Shown: positions 16,120 through 22,754 of the stretch, in pieces
Layout of the letters: each line of letters opens with the position of its first letter
Numbering within the stretch: position 1 is the stretch's first letter
DNA from: Gammaproteobacteria bacterium
GTDB lineage: Bacteria > Pseudomonadota > Gammaproteobacteria > DSM-16500
DNA: 24,982 nucleotides
Direction: 5' to 3'
Assembly: GCA_013287025.1 (NCBI GenBank)
Contig: JABDEN010000020.1
Span: 1 to 24,982, forward strand
Program-made: the position numbers and the translations under genes
The notes under the pieces: model-generated
What the model saw: the letters and a program-made list of their open reading frames with translations, nothing else
What the model was told of the DNA's origin: nothing
Database searches by the model: none

Positions 16120-16593
16120 ATGATGTCATTTACCCTCTTTCAAAATCCTGAAACTGATCCATTCCTCGCTACATTTGAAGAAGACTTAAAAAAATATCGA
16201 ACGGTACGCAGTCAATTATGTAAAAAATTATGTTTTTTAATAACGATTGGCGGGTTGTCAGCGGTCACCGCTTTACTCGCAAAAAAAAGTGTTGATATTA
16301 AAAATGGACCTTCTTATGAATCTCAAGGTTCTGATCTTATCATGGTATCTTTCTGCGCCTTATTATCTGCTGGAGTGACTATTTCAACATTATGTTGCTG
16401 TATTCGCCAATTTTTTCCGTCTGATAATTCAGATAATATTTTAATTCGTGATTTACCTTTACCTATGCAGAATAATGTTAGCCAGTTAATTTATCAAAAT
16501 GGAATAGATCCAAGTCAAATTCTGACAGTTGGTGATGTACGTTTTTATTGTAAAGACAGTGGAACACGAGAGTTGAGAAATTTTGTGGCTTGA
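16120..16593 (+). CDS. Small membrane protein of unknown function
   Basis: I do not recognise this 157-residue protein. Two hydrophobic helices lie at about 37-54 and 72-94. A basic segment (24-36) and a cysteine-rich membrane edge (TLCCCIRQ, 90-97) flank them. The N- and C-terminal parts (1-30 and 98-157) are soluble and probably on the same side of the membrane. Start ATG at 16120 follows AAGGA; the second ATG at 16123 would also serve. It lies in the same direction as the exporter operon but 95 nt beyond it, and is convergent with glutamine synthetase across a perfect palindrome. Confidence 0.75.
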   Translation: MMSFTLFQNPETDPFLATFEEDLKKYRTVRSQLCKKLCFLITIGGLSAVTALLAKKSVDIKNGPSYESQGSDLIMVSFCALLSAGVTISTLCCCIRQFFPSDNSDNILIRDLPLPMQNNVSQLIYQNGIDPSQILTVGDVRFYCKDSGTRELRNFVA

Positions 16594-16604
16594 TGTGTAT
16601 GAAA

Positions 16605-16685
16605 CGTCGTCCCGCGGCTTGTCCGCGGGATCCAGTGAGAGCGGATATGCCATTCTGGATCCCGCGGACAAGCCGCGGGACGACG
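16605..16685. repeat. Perfect GC-rich palindrome, family B, copy 2
   Basis: Arms 16605-16635 and 16655-16685 are exactly complementary over 31 bp with a 19-nt loop. The arm begins CGTCGTCCCGCGG and ends GCGGGATCCAG, far richer in G+C than the surrounding DNA. It starts 11 nt after the stop of the small membrane protein gene and ends 24 nt from the stop of glutamine synthetase, so it may terminate both. Related to the decayed copy at 8733-8824. Confidence 0.92.
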
Positions 16686-16709
16686 AGGGGGCACGCATGA
16701 CAAAAAATT

Positions 16710-17768
16710 TTATTCCTTCGTCTTCACATCACAAATAGTTTCAACCAAAATTGCAGCAACTTCATACGGATTTGCATTCGCGCCAGGTCTTCTGTCTTCT
16801 AAATATCCGCAACCTTTGTTTGCAACAGGTCTTGGAATGCGAACCGAAGCACCACGATTACCCACACCAGCTAAAAATTGTGAAATATGTGCGGTTTCAT
16901 GTTTGCCGGTGAGACGTAATTCAAGATCATGACCATAGACCGCGATGTGATCCTTATGACGTGCTTCCAGTGCTTTAATTGCTTTGTGAATTGCATCCAT
17001 GCCTGTTTTTGGGTCGCGCATTTCGCGAGTTGAAATATTGGTGTGTTTGCCTGCGCCATTCCAATCGCCTTTGACAGGTTTTGGATGAAGTTTTGCGGTA
17101 ATATCAAATTCTTCGCCTAATCGATAAAGCAACCAGCGAGCAATCCATAAATGATCGCATACTGTCACTGGATCTGCGCTTTCACTATCAATACCACGAT
17201 AACCAATTTGGAATTCCCACTGTCCTGGCATAACCTCAGCATTTGTGCCATAAAGCATAATACCCGCATCGATACAGGCTTGCGCATGGGTTTCGACTAA
17301 ATGCCGGCCAAAAACCTCATCTGCGCCTACCCCGCAATAGAATGGCCCTTGGGGTGCTGGGTAGCCACGGTCTGGCCAACCGAGGGGCTGTTGGCCGCTA
17401 AAAAGGGTATATTCCTGTTCAAAACCTAACCAAGGGTCGTGTTTTTTACCCCCTTCATTCATGATTTGGGTCAATCTGGCGCGTTTATTGGTGGGATGGG
17501 GTGTGCCATCTGGATTAAGAACTTCGCATAATGCAAGAAAATTATTGGTGCCAGTCACAGGATCTTTGACAAGACAAACCGGTTGTAAAATCAAGTCAGA
17601 GTCATGTCCAGAAGCCTGATAAGTGGAAGATCCATCAAAACTCCACTGTGGCAAATCCTCTACTTTTAAAGGACTATTTTTATAAGGGACAATTTTCACT
17701 TTAGAGCGGAGCGTTTGAGTAGGGCTGCTGCCATCGATCCAAATATAAGTCACTTGCGAAATATTCAT
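16710..17768 (-). CDS. glnII: Glutamine synthetase, type II (eukaryotic-like)
   Basis: The enzyme joins ammonia to glutamate using ATP. At 352 residues it is far shorter than the usual bacterial type I enzyme (about 470) and matches type II enzymes of eukaryotes, rhizobia and actinomycetes. Visible motifs are the beta-grasp end WSFDGSSTYQASGHDSD (42-58), GFEQEYTLF (115-123) with metal-binding E117/E119, NAEVMPGQWEFQIG (176-189) with E178 and E185, the ATP-site segment DWNGAGKHTN (235-244), NRGASVRIP (304-312) and YLEDRRPGANANPY (322-335). The type I adenylylation loop is absent, so control probably differs. Start ATG at 17768 has AGGA 6 nt upstream. Confidence 0.96.
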   Translation of the reverse strand: MNISQVTYIWIDGSSPTQTLRSKVKIVPYKNSPLKVEDLPQWSFDGSSTYQASGHDSDLILQPVCLVKDPVTGTNNFLALCEVLNPDGTPHPTNKRARLTQIMNEGGKKHDPWLGFEQEYTLFSGQQPLGWPDRGYPAPQGPFYCGVGADEVFGRHLVETHAQACIDAGIMLYGTNAEVMPGQWEFQIGYRGIDSESADPVTVCDHLWIARWLLYRLGEEFDITAKLHPKPVKGDWNGAGKHTNISTREMRDPKTGMDAIHKAIKALEARHKDHIAVYGHDLELRLTGKHETAHISQFLAGVGNRGASVRIPRPVANKGCGYLEDRRPGANANPYEVAAILVETICDVKTKE

Positions 17769-17838
17769 AAATTTCCTAAAGAAAGAAGGTTTTTATAGGA
17801 GCAATCAAACGAGCTAATATATACCAATTAACGTCGTT

Positions 17839-17867
17839 TTTATAGTGTCTGGCTTCATTTTTTCCAA
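17839..17867 (-). promoter_or_regulatory. Sigma-70-type promoter for glutamine synthetase
   Basis: On the minus strand TTGGAA (17867-17862), a 17-bp spacer and TATAAA (17844-17839) form a good -35/-10 pair. Transcription would start near 17832, giving a leader of about 60 nt. Confidence 0.5.
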
Positions 17868-17885
17868 TACTTTTTAATAAAAAAA

Positions 17886-19574
17886 TTACATCAATTTACA
17901 ATTATTTTTTTCAGGTGTATGTCTGTATTCTTTATTTCGATTAGAATTTTTAAAAAGTCTCGGTTTGTGATGTGACGACATCGTTTCTTCCGAAAAAGAG
18001 CGTGTAATCGAAGCCTCTGGAGAGGTAGTTCTTTCAGTTGAATCATCAGGAGTAATAGCTCTTGTACTCATCAAAGGAGAATGAGAACCTTCCGGCGTTC
18101 TCGAGTCACTTGGAGAGGAGCCAGAGCTACTTGCAAAGGAAGTTGAAATGGAAGGTGAGAACGTTGAACCAAAACTGCTCGCAGAGGATGGAGAAATTGT
18201 CGGTGTTAAACTTCCGTGGCTTTCAAAAGAGTTCGTCGATAAACTTGTTTGACTTTGTGACCTTGTATCTTTGAATGAAGAAGAATACCGTAATTTTTCA
18301 ATGGGTGAAAAAAGACGATTATCCATTTTTAATCTTGTTAATCCCTTCCCAATTTGAATAGCATTTTTTTCAGAATCGAAATGAACAATCCAGGTTGGTG
18401 CAGGGAAATCATGTAATTTTGAAATTCTTTCTTTGGATTTTGCAATGACATCTAAATACTGTTGTGAGGGAATTTCTCCATTAAAATTATTTTCTTCAAT
18501 TAATTGGAAGGTTTGTAACATTCCTTTTTTAATAACAGAAAAAAGTTCTTCTTTAGAAATTCCAGATTGAAAAATACTAGAGGGTGGGAAATTATGTTGC
18601 ATCAATAAAATATTAAGAAGAATGATAGAAGTTCGAGTATTTAAGTCTTGAAATCCATGTAACATTAATATTTCATAATGGCATTCAATGATAGCCTCTA
18701 ATAATAAATTATCATCGTTTAATGATTTTGCTTTTTGGACTTTCAGCTGGTAGTTTTCAATTATTTTTGACATAACAGCATTACACTCAAGAACGGTGTG
18801 ATCAATAGAATAAAAGAAAATGGGTGGTTTTTCTTTATAATGTTCAGGAAATTGGGAACGGGCGGAGCTATAAGCTACAATTAATTTTGTATGAAATAGT
18901 TTGAAGTTATTGATATCAGATAATAAGTTATCTTTAATTTTTTTATTAAAAATAATATCGCTTTCTATTTTGGCTTGAATCCCAAATGAAGCATATTTTT
19001 TTGCGAAAGCAATGGCATCTTTATAAGCCTTTACACTTAAGTTTGTGAAATGAAAACCAAAGGGTGCGCCAGCTTTTCTCGTATCGAAAAATTCTCCACC
19101 TTTAATTTCAGGATAATTATTTCCTTTGCACGTATTGTGAATTAGTTGTATAAAATCAACATCTAATTTCTGATCTTTGCATTCAAACGCTAAGCCAAGC
19201 GCATTTTTTCGATTTTCAATAGGTTCAGGATCATCCGGCTCTTCTACGCCAACCAGTTTATTTTGATATTTTTCTGGAACCAGACTTAACAATAAAAATC
19301 CGAGTTCAAAATCATCCTTAAGATTTTCAACCCATGGTTTTGCTTCTATGATGCTGTCTTCTAATAATTCTAGTTCGTTTATTTTTTTATTGAGATCAAT
19401 TTTATTGTTTTGAAAATAAAGATCATGATCTTCTAATTCAGATTTTAATTCAGGCGTCATTTCTGAAATGGCTATCATTATTTCATCATAATAATCCATT
19501 AGCGTCCGGTCAGTATCTACGGTAATGACTTTATCTTTATTGTTTGATCGAAGGACAAAATGGATATTTGGCAT
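17886..19574 (-). CDS. Candidate host-targeted protein: ubiquitin-like, Fic-like, Ser/Thr-rich, CaaX end
   Basis: Not a named family to me. From ATG at 19574 it has 562 residues (a TTG three bases earlier is less likely). Residues 2-80 look like a beta-grasp ubiquitin-like domain: alternating strands at the start, then LYFQNNKIDL and a final ELLEDSIIEAKP strand. Residues about 125-395 form a mostly helical domain with HGFQDLNTRTSI (306-317), close to the Fic motif HPFxDGNxR; H306, F308, D310, N312 and R314 are kept, while the glycine before N is leucine. Residues 430-529 are Ser/Thr/Pro-rich and probably disordered. A basic stretch (536-558) leads to the last four residues CKLM, a possible CaaX lipidation box. 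Cytosolic; no signal peptide. A secreted effector is inference. Confidence 0.85.
   Translation of the reverse strand: MPNIHFVLRSNNKDKVITVDTDRTLMDYYDEIMIAISEMTPELKSELEDHDLYFQNNKIDLNKKINELELLEDSIIEAKPWVENLKDDFELGFLLLSLVPEKYQNKLVGVEEPDDPEPIENRKNALGLAFECKDQKLDVDFIQLIHNTCKGNNYPEIKGGEFFDTRKAGAPFGFHFTNLSVKAYKDAIAFAKKYASFGIQAKIESDIIFNKKIKDNLLSDINNFKLFHTKLIVAYSSARSQFPEHYKEKPPIFFYSIDHTVLECNAVMSKIIENYQLKVQKAKSLNDDNLLLEAIIECHYEILMLHGFQDLNTRTSIILLNILLMQHNFPPSSIFQSGISKEELFSVIKKGMLQTFQLIEENNFNGEIPSQQYLDVIAKSKERISKLHDFPAPTWIVHFDSEKNAIQIGKGLTRLKMDNRLFSPIEKLRYSSSFKDTRSQSQTSLSTNSFESHGSLTPTISPSSASSFGSTFSPSISTSFASSSGSSPSDSRTPEGSHSPLMSTRAITPDDSTERTTSPEASITRSFSEETMSSHHKPRLFKNSNRNKEYRHTPEKNNCKLM
17889..17900 (-). 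other. Codons of a C-terminal CaaX-like box (CKLM)
   Basis: The protein ends Cys-Lys-Leu-Met directly before the TAA at 17888-17886. A cysteine four from the end with Leu at the third and Met at the last position fits host farnesyltransferase substrates, and the preceding 20 residues are basic. Confidence 0.5.
18624..18659 (-). other. Codons of the Fic-like motif HGFQDLNTRTSI
   Basis: Canonical Fic motif is HxFx(D/E)GNxRxxR. The catalytic His, Phe, acidic residue, Asn and first Arg positions are kept; the Gly before Asn is Leu and the last Arg is Ile. Activity as an AMP transferase is therefore uncertain. Confidence 0.45.
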
Positions 19575-19607
19575 CAATAAAACTCTTTTTCAAAGAAGTG
19601 AATAAAA

Positions 19608-19636
19608 ATTATACTATAAATGGCATTATTTGTCCA
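19608..19636 (-). promoter_or_regulatory. Strong promoter for the Fic-like/CaaX gene
   Basis: On the minus strand TGGACA (19636-19631), exactly 17 bp, then TATAAT (19613-19608). Transcription would start near 19601, about 27 nt before the ATG. The gene is thus probably transcribed independently of the DUF692 gene upstream. Confidence 0.65.
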
Positions 19637-19695
19637 TCGGTTAACTTATTGAATAAAAAGGGTTATTTAAAAAATATTCGTAAAAGTTTAGTTTT

Positions 19696-20553
19696 TTATA
19701 CCAATTCAGCAAAAATGTCTCTTTGGTTTTTTAAAATATTTTTTGAGATACGACGTGCATTATCTAATTCTTTTAATAATTCGCTTAAAGGTGGGATATT
19801 CAAATCTCGCTCAATCATCGTAGAAACGGCCCCAAATTGTTGTAACGATGCTTCATATAATTCCCATACTTCATGACTTATTATCGTCTCATGTGTATCG
19901 ATGATAGGATCGCCTTGATAGGCAAGTCCTGCAAGTTGCATTTGATAAATTCTTTCACCTGGTACTCCATTTAAATAAGAGAGGGGTGAAAATTCATGGT
20001 TTATCGCATTGACATAAATGTTGTTAATATCCAATAAAAGAAAACAATCTGCACGAGTCACAATTTCGGATATAAACTCCCATTCTGTCATTTCAGAATG
20101 TTCGTAGGTGAGATAGCTAGATACATTTTCAATTAAAATTCTTCGTCCCAAAAATTCTTGAATTTTTTGAATTTGCATCACGACATGGTCAATGGCTTCT
20201 TTCGTAAAAGGTAACGGTAAAAGCTCATGCATTTTATATTGATTAATTCCAGTCCAGGCTATTTGGCCAGAAATCCAAAGCGGTTCAATTCTTTCACTTA
20301 AGTTTTTAACGTTAGCAAGGTGATGATAGTCTAAAGGATCGGTGCTACCCAGCGAAAGGGAAGCGCCATGCATCATAATAGGATAATCGACGCGAATTTT
20401 ATCGAGATAATAAAGCGGTTTACCGCCTTCTACGAGATAATTTTCTGTAATGATTTCGAACCAATCGACTTTCGGTTTGGTTAATAGAATATCTTTATAA
20501 TGTTCGGGTCTTAATCCGAGTCCAAATCCAAGAAAAGGTCTCGTGTGATTCAT
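19696..20553 (-). CDS. DUF692/MNIO-family protein with altered metal site
   Basis: DUF692 proteins are TIM-barrel multinuclear non-haem iron oxygenases (MbnB, TglH, BufB) that modify cysteines in peptides. The 285-residue product has the family length and order: FGLGLRPEHY (10-19), MHGASLSLGS (61-70), LLPLP (111-115), LIENVSSYLT (140-149), LLLDINNIYVNAINH (172-186), IIDTH (217-221) and IERD (247-250). Three usually conserved histidines are changed: the SGH site reads SGQ (Q97) and HLAGH reads QLAGL (Q206, L210). H62, E142, D175, H186, D219, H221 and E248 remain. No DUF2063 partner or peptide precursor is adjacent. The start has no clear ribosome site but overlaps the stop of a short leader ORF. 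Catalysis is doubtful. Confidence 0.9.
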   Translation of the reverse strand: MNHTRPFLGFGLGLRPEHYKDILLTKPKVDWFEIITENYLVEGGKPLYYLDKIRVDYPIMMHGASLSLGSTDPLDYHHLANVKNLSERIEPLWISGQIAWTGINQYKMHELLPLPFTKEAIDHVVMQIQKIQEFLGRRILIENVSSYLTYEHSEMTEWEFISEIVTRADCFLLLDINNIYVNAINHEFSPLSYLNGVPGERIYQMQLAGLAYQGDPIIDTHETIISHEVWELYEASLQQFGAVSTMIERDLNIPPLSELLKELDNARRISKNILKNQRDIFAELV

Positions 20554-20585
20554 GACAAGAATGACACCAAAATTTGAGAAGCCAT
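20550..20585 (-). CDS. Eleven-residue leader ORF coupled to the DUF692 gene
   Basis: On the minus strand AAAAGGAGTTCC precedes an ATG at 20585 that reads MASQILVSFLS and stops at TGA (20552-20550). That stop overlaps the DUF692 start as ATGA. The strong ribosome site here and its lack before the DUF692 ATG suggest that ribosomes load on the leader and re-initiate. The peptide has no obvious function of its own. A sequencing or real frameshift joining the two frames is the alternative. Confidence 0.4.
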   Translation of the reverse strand: MASQILVSFLS

Positions 20586-20641
20586 GGAACTCCTTTTCTG
20601 CTTTCCGAATGTTGGCTGTAAGGTAATGTGAATTGTTAACT

Positions 20642-20671
20642 AGTATAGAAAAAAATGAATGACAACGTCAA
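20642..20671 (-). promoter_or_regulatory. Sigma-70-type promoter for the DUF692 gene
   Basis: On the minus strand TTGACG (20671-20666), an 18-bp spacer and TATACT (20647-20642), each one mismatch from consensus. The start would be near 20635. An 8-bp imperfect inverted repeat (20667-20674 and 20684-20691) overlaps the -35 and the stop codon of the upstream gene and might be an operator. Confidence 0.6.
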
Positions 20672-20672
20672 G

Positions 20673-21389
20673 TTATCGGACAAAACTCGACGTCTTTAAC
20701 CAACTTTTATCAGGGTAGTAAGCCACAACCAATGTATTGTTTTTGATGAGATCGATAAGGGGTTTAATGACATCACGACTGAGTGCAAAGCAACCCCAGC
20801 TACGACCTAATTTTCCATCTTTAGCTCTACCTGGGCTCACATAATTGGCGCCATGAAACACAATATTTCGATCATACGCATTACTATTAAAATTCGGCTC
20901 AAGTCCTTTTACTCGCAAAGAATAACCATTATTACCGATATAAGTTTCATCAGTAACAAAAACGCCTAAGCTGGATTTTAAACTTTTTGGCGTATTAGAA
21001 AATGAAGTTGAGGTTGCATCGCCGCTGTGTTTTCCGTGCGAAACCCAAGTGTTATATAATACTTTCAGATTTTTTAAATCAATAACCCATAAACGACGTT
21101 CAGCGGAAGGTTTGGAATAATCCACTAACGTTAATAATTGTTTACTATCCATACCGAGTTTTCGTGCTTTTAAATAAGCGTTTAATCCGACTTTTAAAAC
21201 TTCTGGATCTAAATTATTGGCTTGTGCGAGTATGGTTTGAATAGTTTTATCGACCCAATATTTAGAGCCAATGATTAAATCAAATTTATTGTGAGTTAAT
21301 TGATTCGCAGATTGGAAAAAATAGGAAAAAGGCCCCATACCAACCATAATAAATAATGAAAATGATAATAATGCAATTTTTAATTTCAT
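20673..21389 (-). CDS. L,D-transpeptidase-like murein enzyme (YkuD_2 type)
   Basis: A 238-residue exported protein. I choose ATG at 21389 over GTG at 21398 because MKLKIALLSFSLFIMVG is a clean signal/anchor start. The C-terminal half matches the murein L,D-transpeptidase catalytic family with motifs FSNTPKSLKSSLGVFVT, ETYIGNNGYSLRVKGLE, IVFHGANYVS (H179) and GRSWGCFALS (C200, predicted nucleophile). The family usually reads GCPALP at the last site. It would act on peptidoglycan in the periplasm. It is the second such enzyme in the window but of a different subfamily from that at 5490-6176. It precedes the DUF692 gene on the same strand, which has its own promoter. Confidence 0.88.
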   Translation of the reverse strand: MKLKIALLSFSLFIMVGMGPFSYFFQSANQLTHNKFDLIIGSKYWVDKTIQTILAQANNLDPEVLKVGLNAYLKARKLGMDSKQLLTLVDYSKPSAERRLWVIDLKNLKVLYNTWVSHGKHSGDATSTSFSNTPKSLKSSLGVFVTDETYIGNNGYSLRVKGLEPNFNSNAYDRNIVFHGANYVSPGRAKDGKLGRSWGCFALSRDVIKPLIDLIKNNTLVVAYYPDKSWLKTSSFVR

Positions 21390-21493
21390 ATGTACCACTA
21401 CTCGTTAATTAGTTAATTTTAAAAGTTGTAAAATGAATGTAAATATTGAATTAAACTTGTAACTTAATTCTGAATACTGCAAGAGAGGGGAAC

Positions 21494-21522
21494 ATTATGG
21501 CTGATGAGTGATCATTAGTCAA
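21494..21522 (-). promoter_or_regulatory. Sigma-70-type promoter for the second L,D-transpeptidase
   Basis: On the minus strand TTGACT (21522-21517), 17 bp, CATAAT (21499-21494), each one mismatch from consensus. It predicts a leader of roughly 100 nt before the ATG at 21389. Confidence 0.55.
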
Positions 21523-21591
21523 TGAAATATTCCTAATTTGATCAACCTGGAAAGGTAACTGAATGTAAAATAGAATATTTTTTGATGTAAA

Positions 21592-21629
21592 AAAAACCCG
21601 GAAATTAGGCTAAATTTCCGGGTTTTTTA
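21592..21629 (-). terminator. Strong terminator after the Tyr/Asn-rich protein gene
   Basis: AAAAAACCCGGAAATT (21592-21607) and AATTTCCGGGTTTTTT (21614-21629) form a perfect 16-bp stem with a 6-nt loop and a T-run in the minus direction. It lies 17 nt after the stop at 21646. Confidence 0.9.
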
Positions 21630-21645
21630 AATGAGTTAATTAATA

Positions 21646-22650
21646 TTAATGTCTACCATGAAAACTACCGCCACTATGAAAACTGCCACCAAATCCATGT
21701 CCTTGGAATCTTCCTCCATTAAAATGAAAGTTTTGGTGACGATTAACATTGAAATGCTCTGAAGGCATTCTATTAAAGTTTTGATTTTCTTTGAAATGTT
21801 GTTGATTAGAGAAGTGATGCGTAGGGCTCGTCGTTTTATACAAATTGTTATTGTTTTTATTAAAATTGTTTTTGTTAAAGTTATTATTATTTGCTTTATA
21901 CATGTTGTTATTATTTTTTAACAAATTGTTATTGTTTTTATTAAAGTTATTATTATTCGCTTTATACATGTTGTTATTATGATGACAGTTTCCTTGATAG
22001 CAATAACCGCCGCCGTGATATCCATTAGCAGACCAATAATATGCACCACCTCTTGGTCCATGATAATAACCCGCACTACCATTCGCTCCATGCCATGAAT
22101 TCCAATATCCGTTATTGTGATAATAATAATTGTTAAAATAATTATTATAATAATGGTTATAATAGTCATCGTTATCGTGATTTATTGCATAAAACAGCCC
22201 GCCAATGGCAAGACCCGTTGCTAATCCTAAAAATATTCCTGATGCCGAATTGTCATAATAGCCAGGATAATAATAGGGGTTGTAATAAGGATAAGGATAT
22301 GAATAAGCAGGATAGTAAGTTGTCGTGCTTGAATAATAATGTGTGACGGTGGGATTGTTGTTTGTATTGCTTTGTTGTGTTGTTGTGTTTTGTTGTTCCG
22401 ACATGGACTCATCGTTAACCGTATTGGCTTCCTCGTTATCTGTACTTACTATCGTATCTTCTTCGGGAGTAATATAAGCAGCACACGTATCTGCTTCAGG
22501 ATAAACAGGTAAAGCGATAGTCGGGATACATTGAATATTGCTCGGCGGAGGCATTGGCAATTCATCTGCGCTATTCTCATCTGCAAATGCAATTCCAGTG
22601 GTTAAAAATAAGAAAAGACAAGAATAGAGGGAAAAATTATTGCGTTTCAT
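21646..22650 (-). CDS. Exported Tyr/Asn/His/Gly-rich low-complexity protein
   Basis: I do not recognise a family. The 334-residue product has a signal peptide (1-23, ending AFA), an acidic N-terminal part (24-95), a Tyr/Pro-rich stretch (105-133), a glycine-zipper-like membrane segment SGIFLGLATGLAIGGLFYAI (137-156), then Tyr/Asn/His-rich sequence. NNNMYKANNNNFNKNN occurs twice, at 225-240 and 247-262, a 22-residue period. The end (311-334) is Gly/Phe/His-rich. This suggests an envelope protein that may bind metal or self-assemble; both are inference from composition. Start ATG at 22650 has GGAGG 7 nt upstream. It has its own promoter and terminator, so it is a single-gene unit. Confidence 0.85.
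   Translation of the reverse strand: MKRNNFSLYSCLFLFLTTGIAFADENSADELPMPPPSNIQCIPTIALPVYPEADTCAAYITPEEDTIVSTDNEEANTVNDESMSEQQNTTTQQSNTNNNPTVTHYYSSTTTYYPAYSYPYPYYNPYYYPGYYDNSASGIFLGLATGLAIGGLFYAINHDNDDYYNHYYNNYFNNYYYHNNGYWNSWHGANGSAGYYHGPRGGAYYWSANGYHGGGYCYQGNCHHNNNMYKANNNNFNKNNNNLLKNNNNMYKANNNNFNKNNFNKNNNNLYKTTSPTHHFSNQQHFKENQNFNRMPSEHFNVNRHQNFHFNGGRFQGHGFGGSFHSGGSFHGRH
21865..21978. repeat. Tandem 66-bp coding repeat in the Asn-rich region
   Basis: The 48-bp segments at 21865-21912 and 21931-21978 encode the same 16 residues, and the sequence between them continues the Asn-Lys pattern. The period of 66 bp keeps the frame, so unit number could vary by slippage without breaking the gene. Confidence 0.7.
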
Positions 22651-22694
22651 ATAGACCTCCGTCTAGCGATCATCTATATTCTTATATTACTTCC

Positions 22695-22723
22695 ATTATA
22701 ACACTTTTTGAACATGTTATAAT
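22695..22723. promoter_or_regulatory. Divergent extended -10 promoters inside an inverted repeat
   Basis: ATTATAACA (22695-22703) and TGTTATAAT (22715-22723) are perfect complements. Each arm reads TGTTATAAT, an extended -10 box (TGnTATAAT), toward its own gene: the exported protein at 22650 and the permease at 22755. Neither has a strong -35. Confidence 0.6.
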
Positions 22724-22754
22724 TTACGGCTAAATAATTGATGAGATTAGAATA

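Noticed and set aside
19575..19577. TTG start adding one residue to the Fic-like protein
   Set aside because: The adjacent ATG at 19574 is the more likely start with the same upstream site.
21497..21511. Four-codon ORF (MADE) with a strong AGAGGGG site on the plus strand
   Set aside because: Too short to support, with no gene downstream on that strand, and it overlaps a good minus-strand promoter.
21918..22169. Ile/Thr-rich reading frame opposite-phase to the Asn-rich gene
   Set aside because: It is a frame shadow of repetitive AAY codons, without ribosome site or plausible composition.
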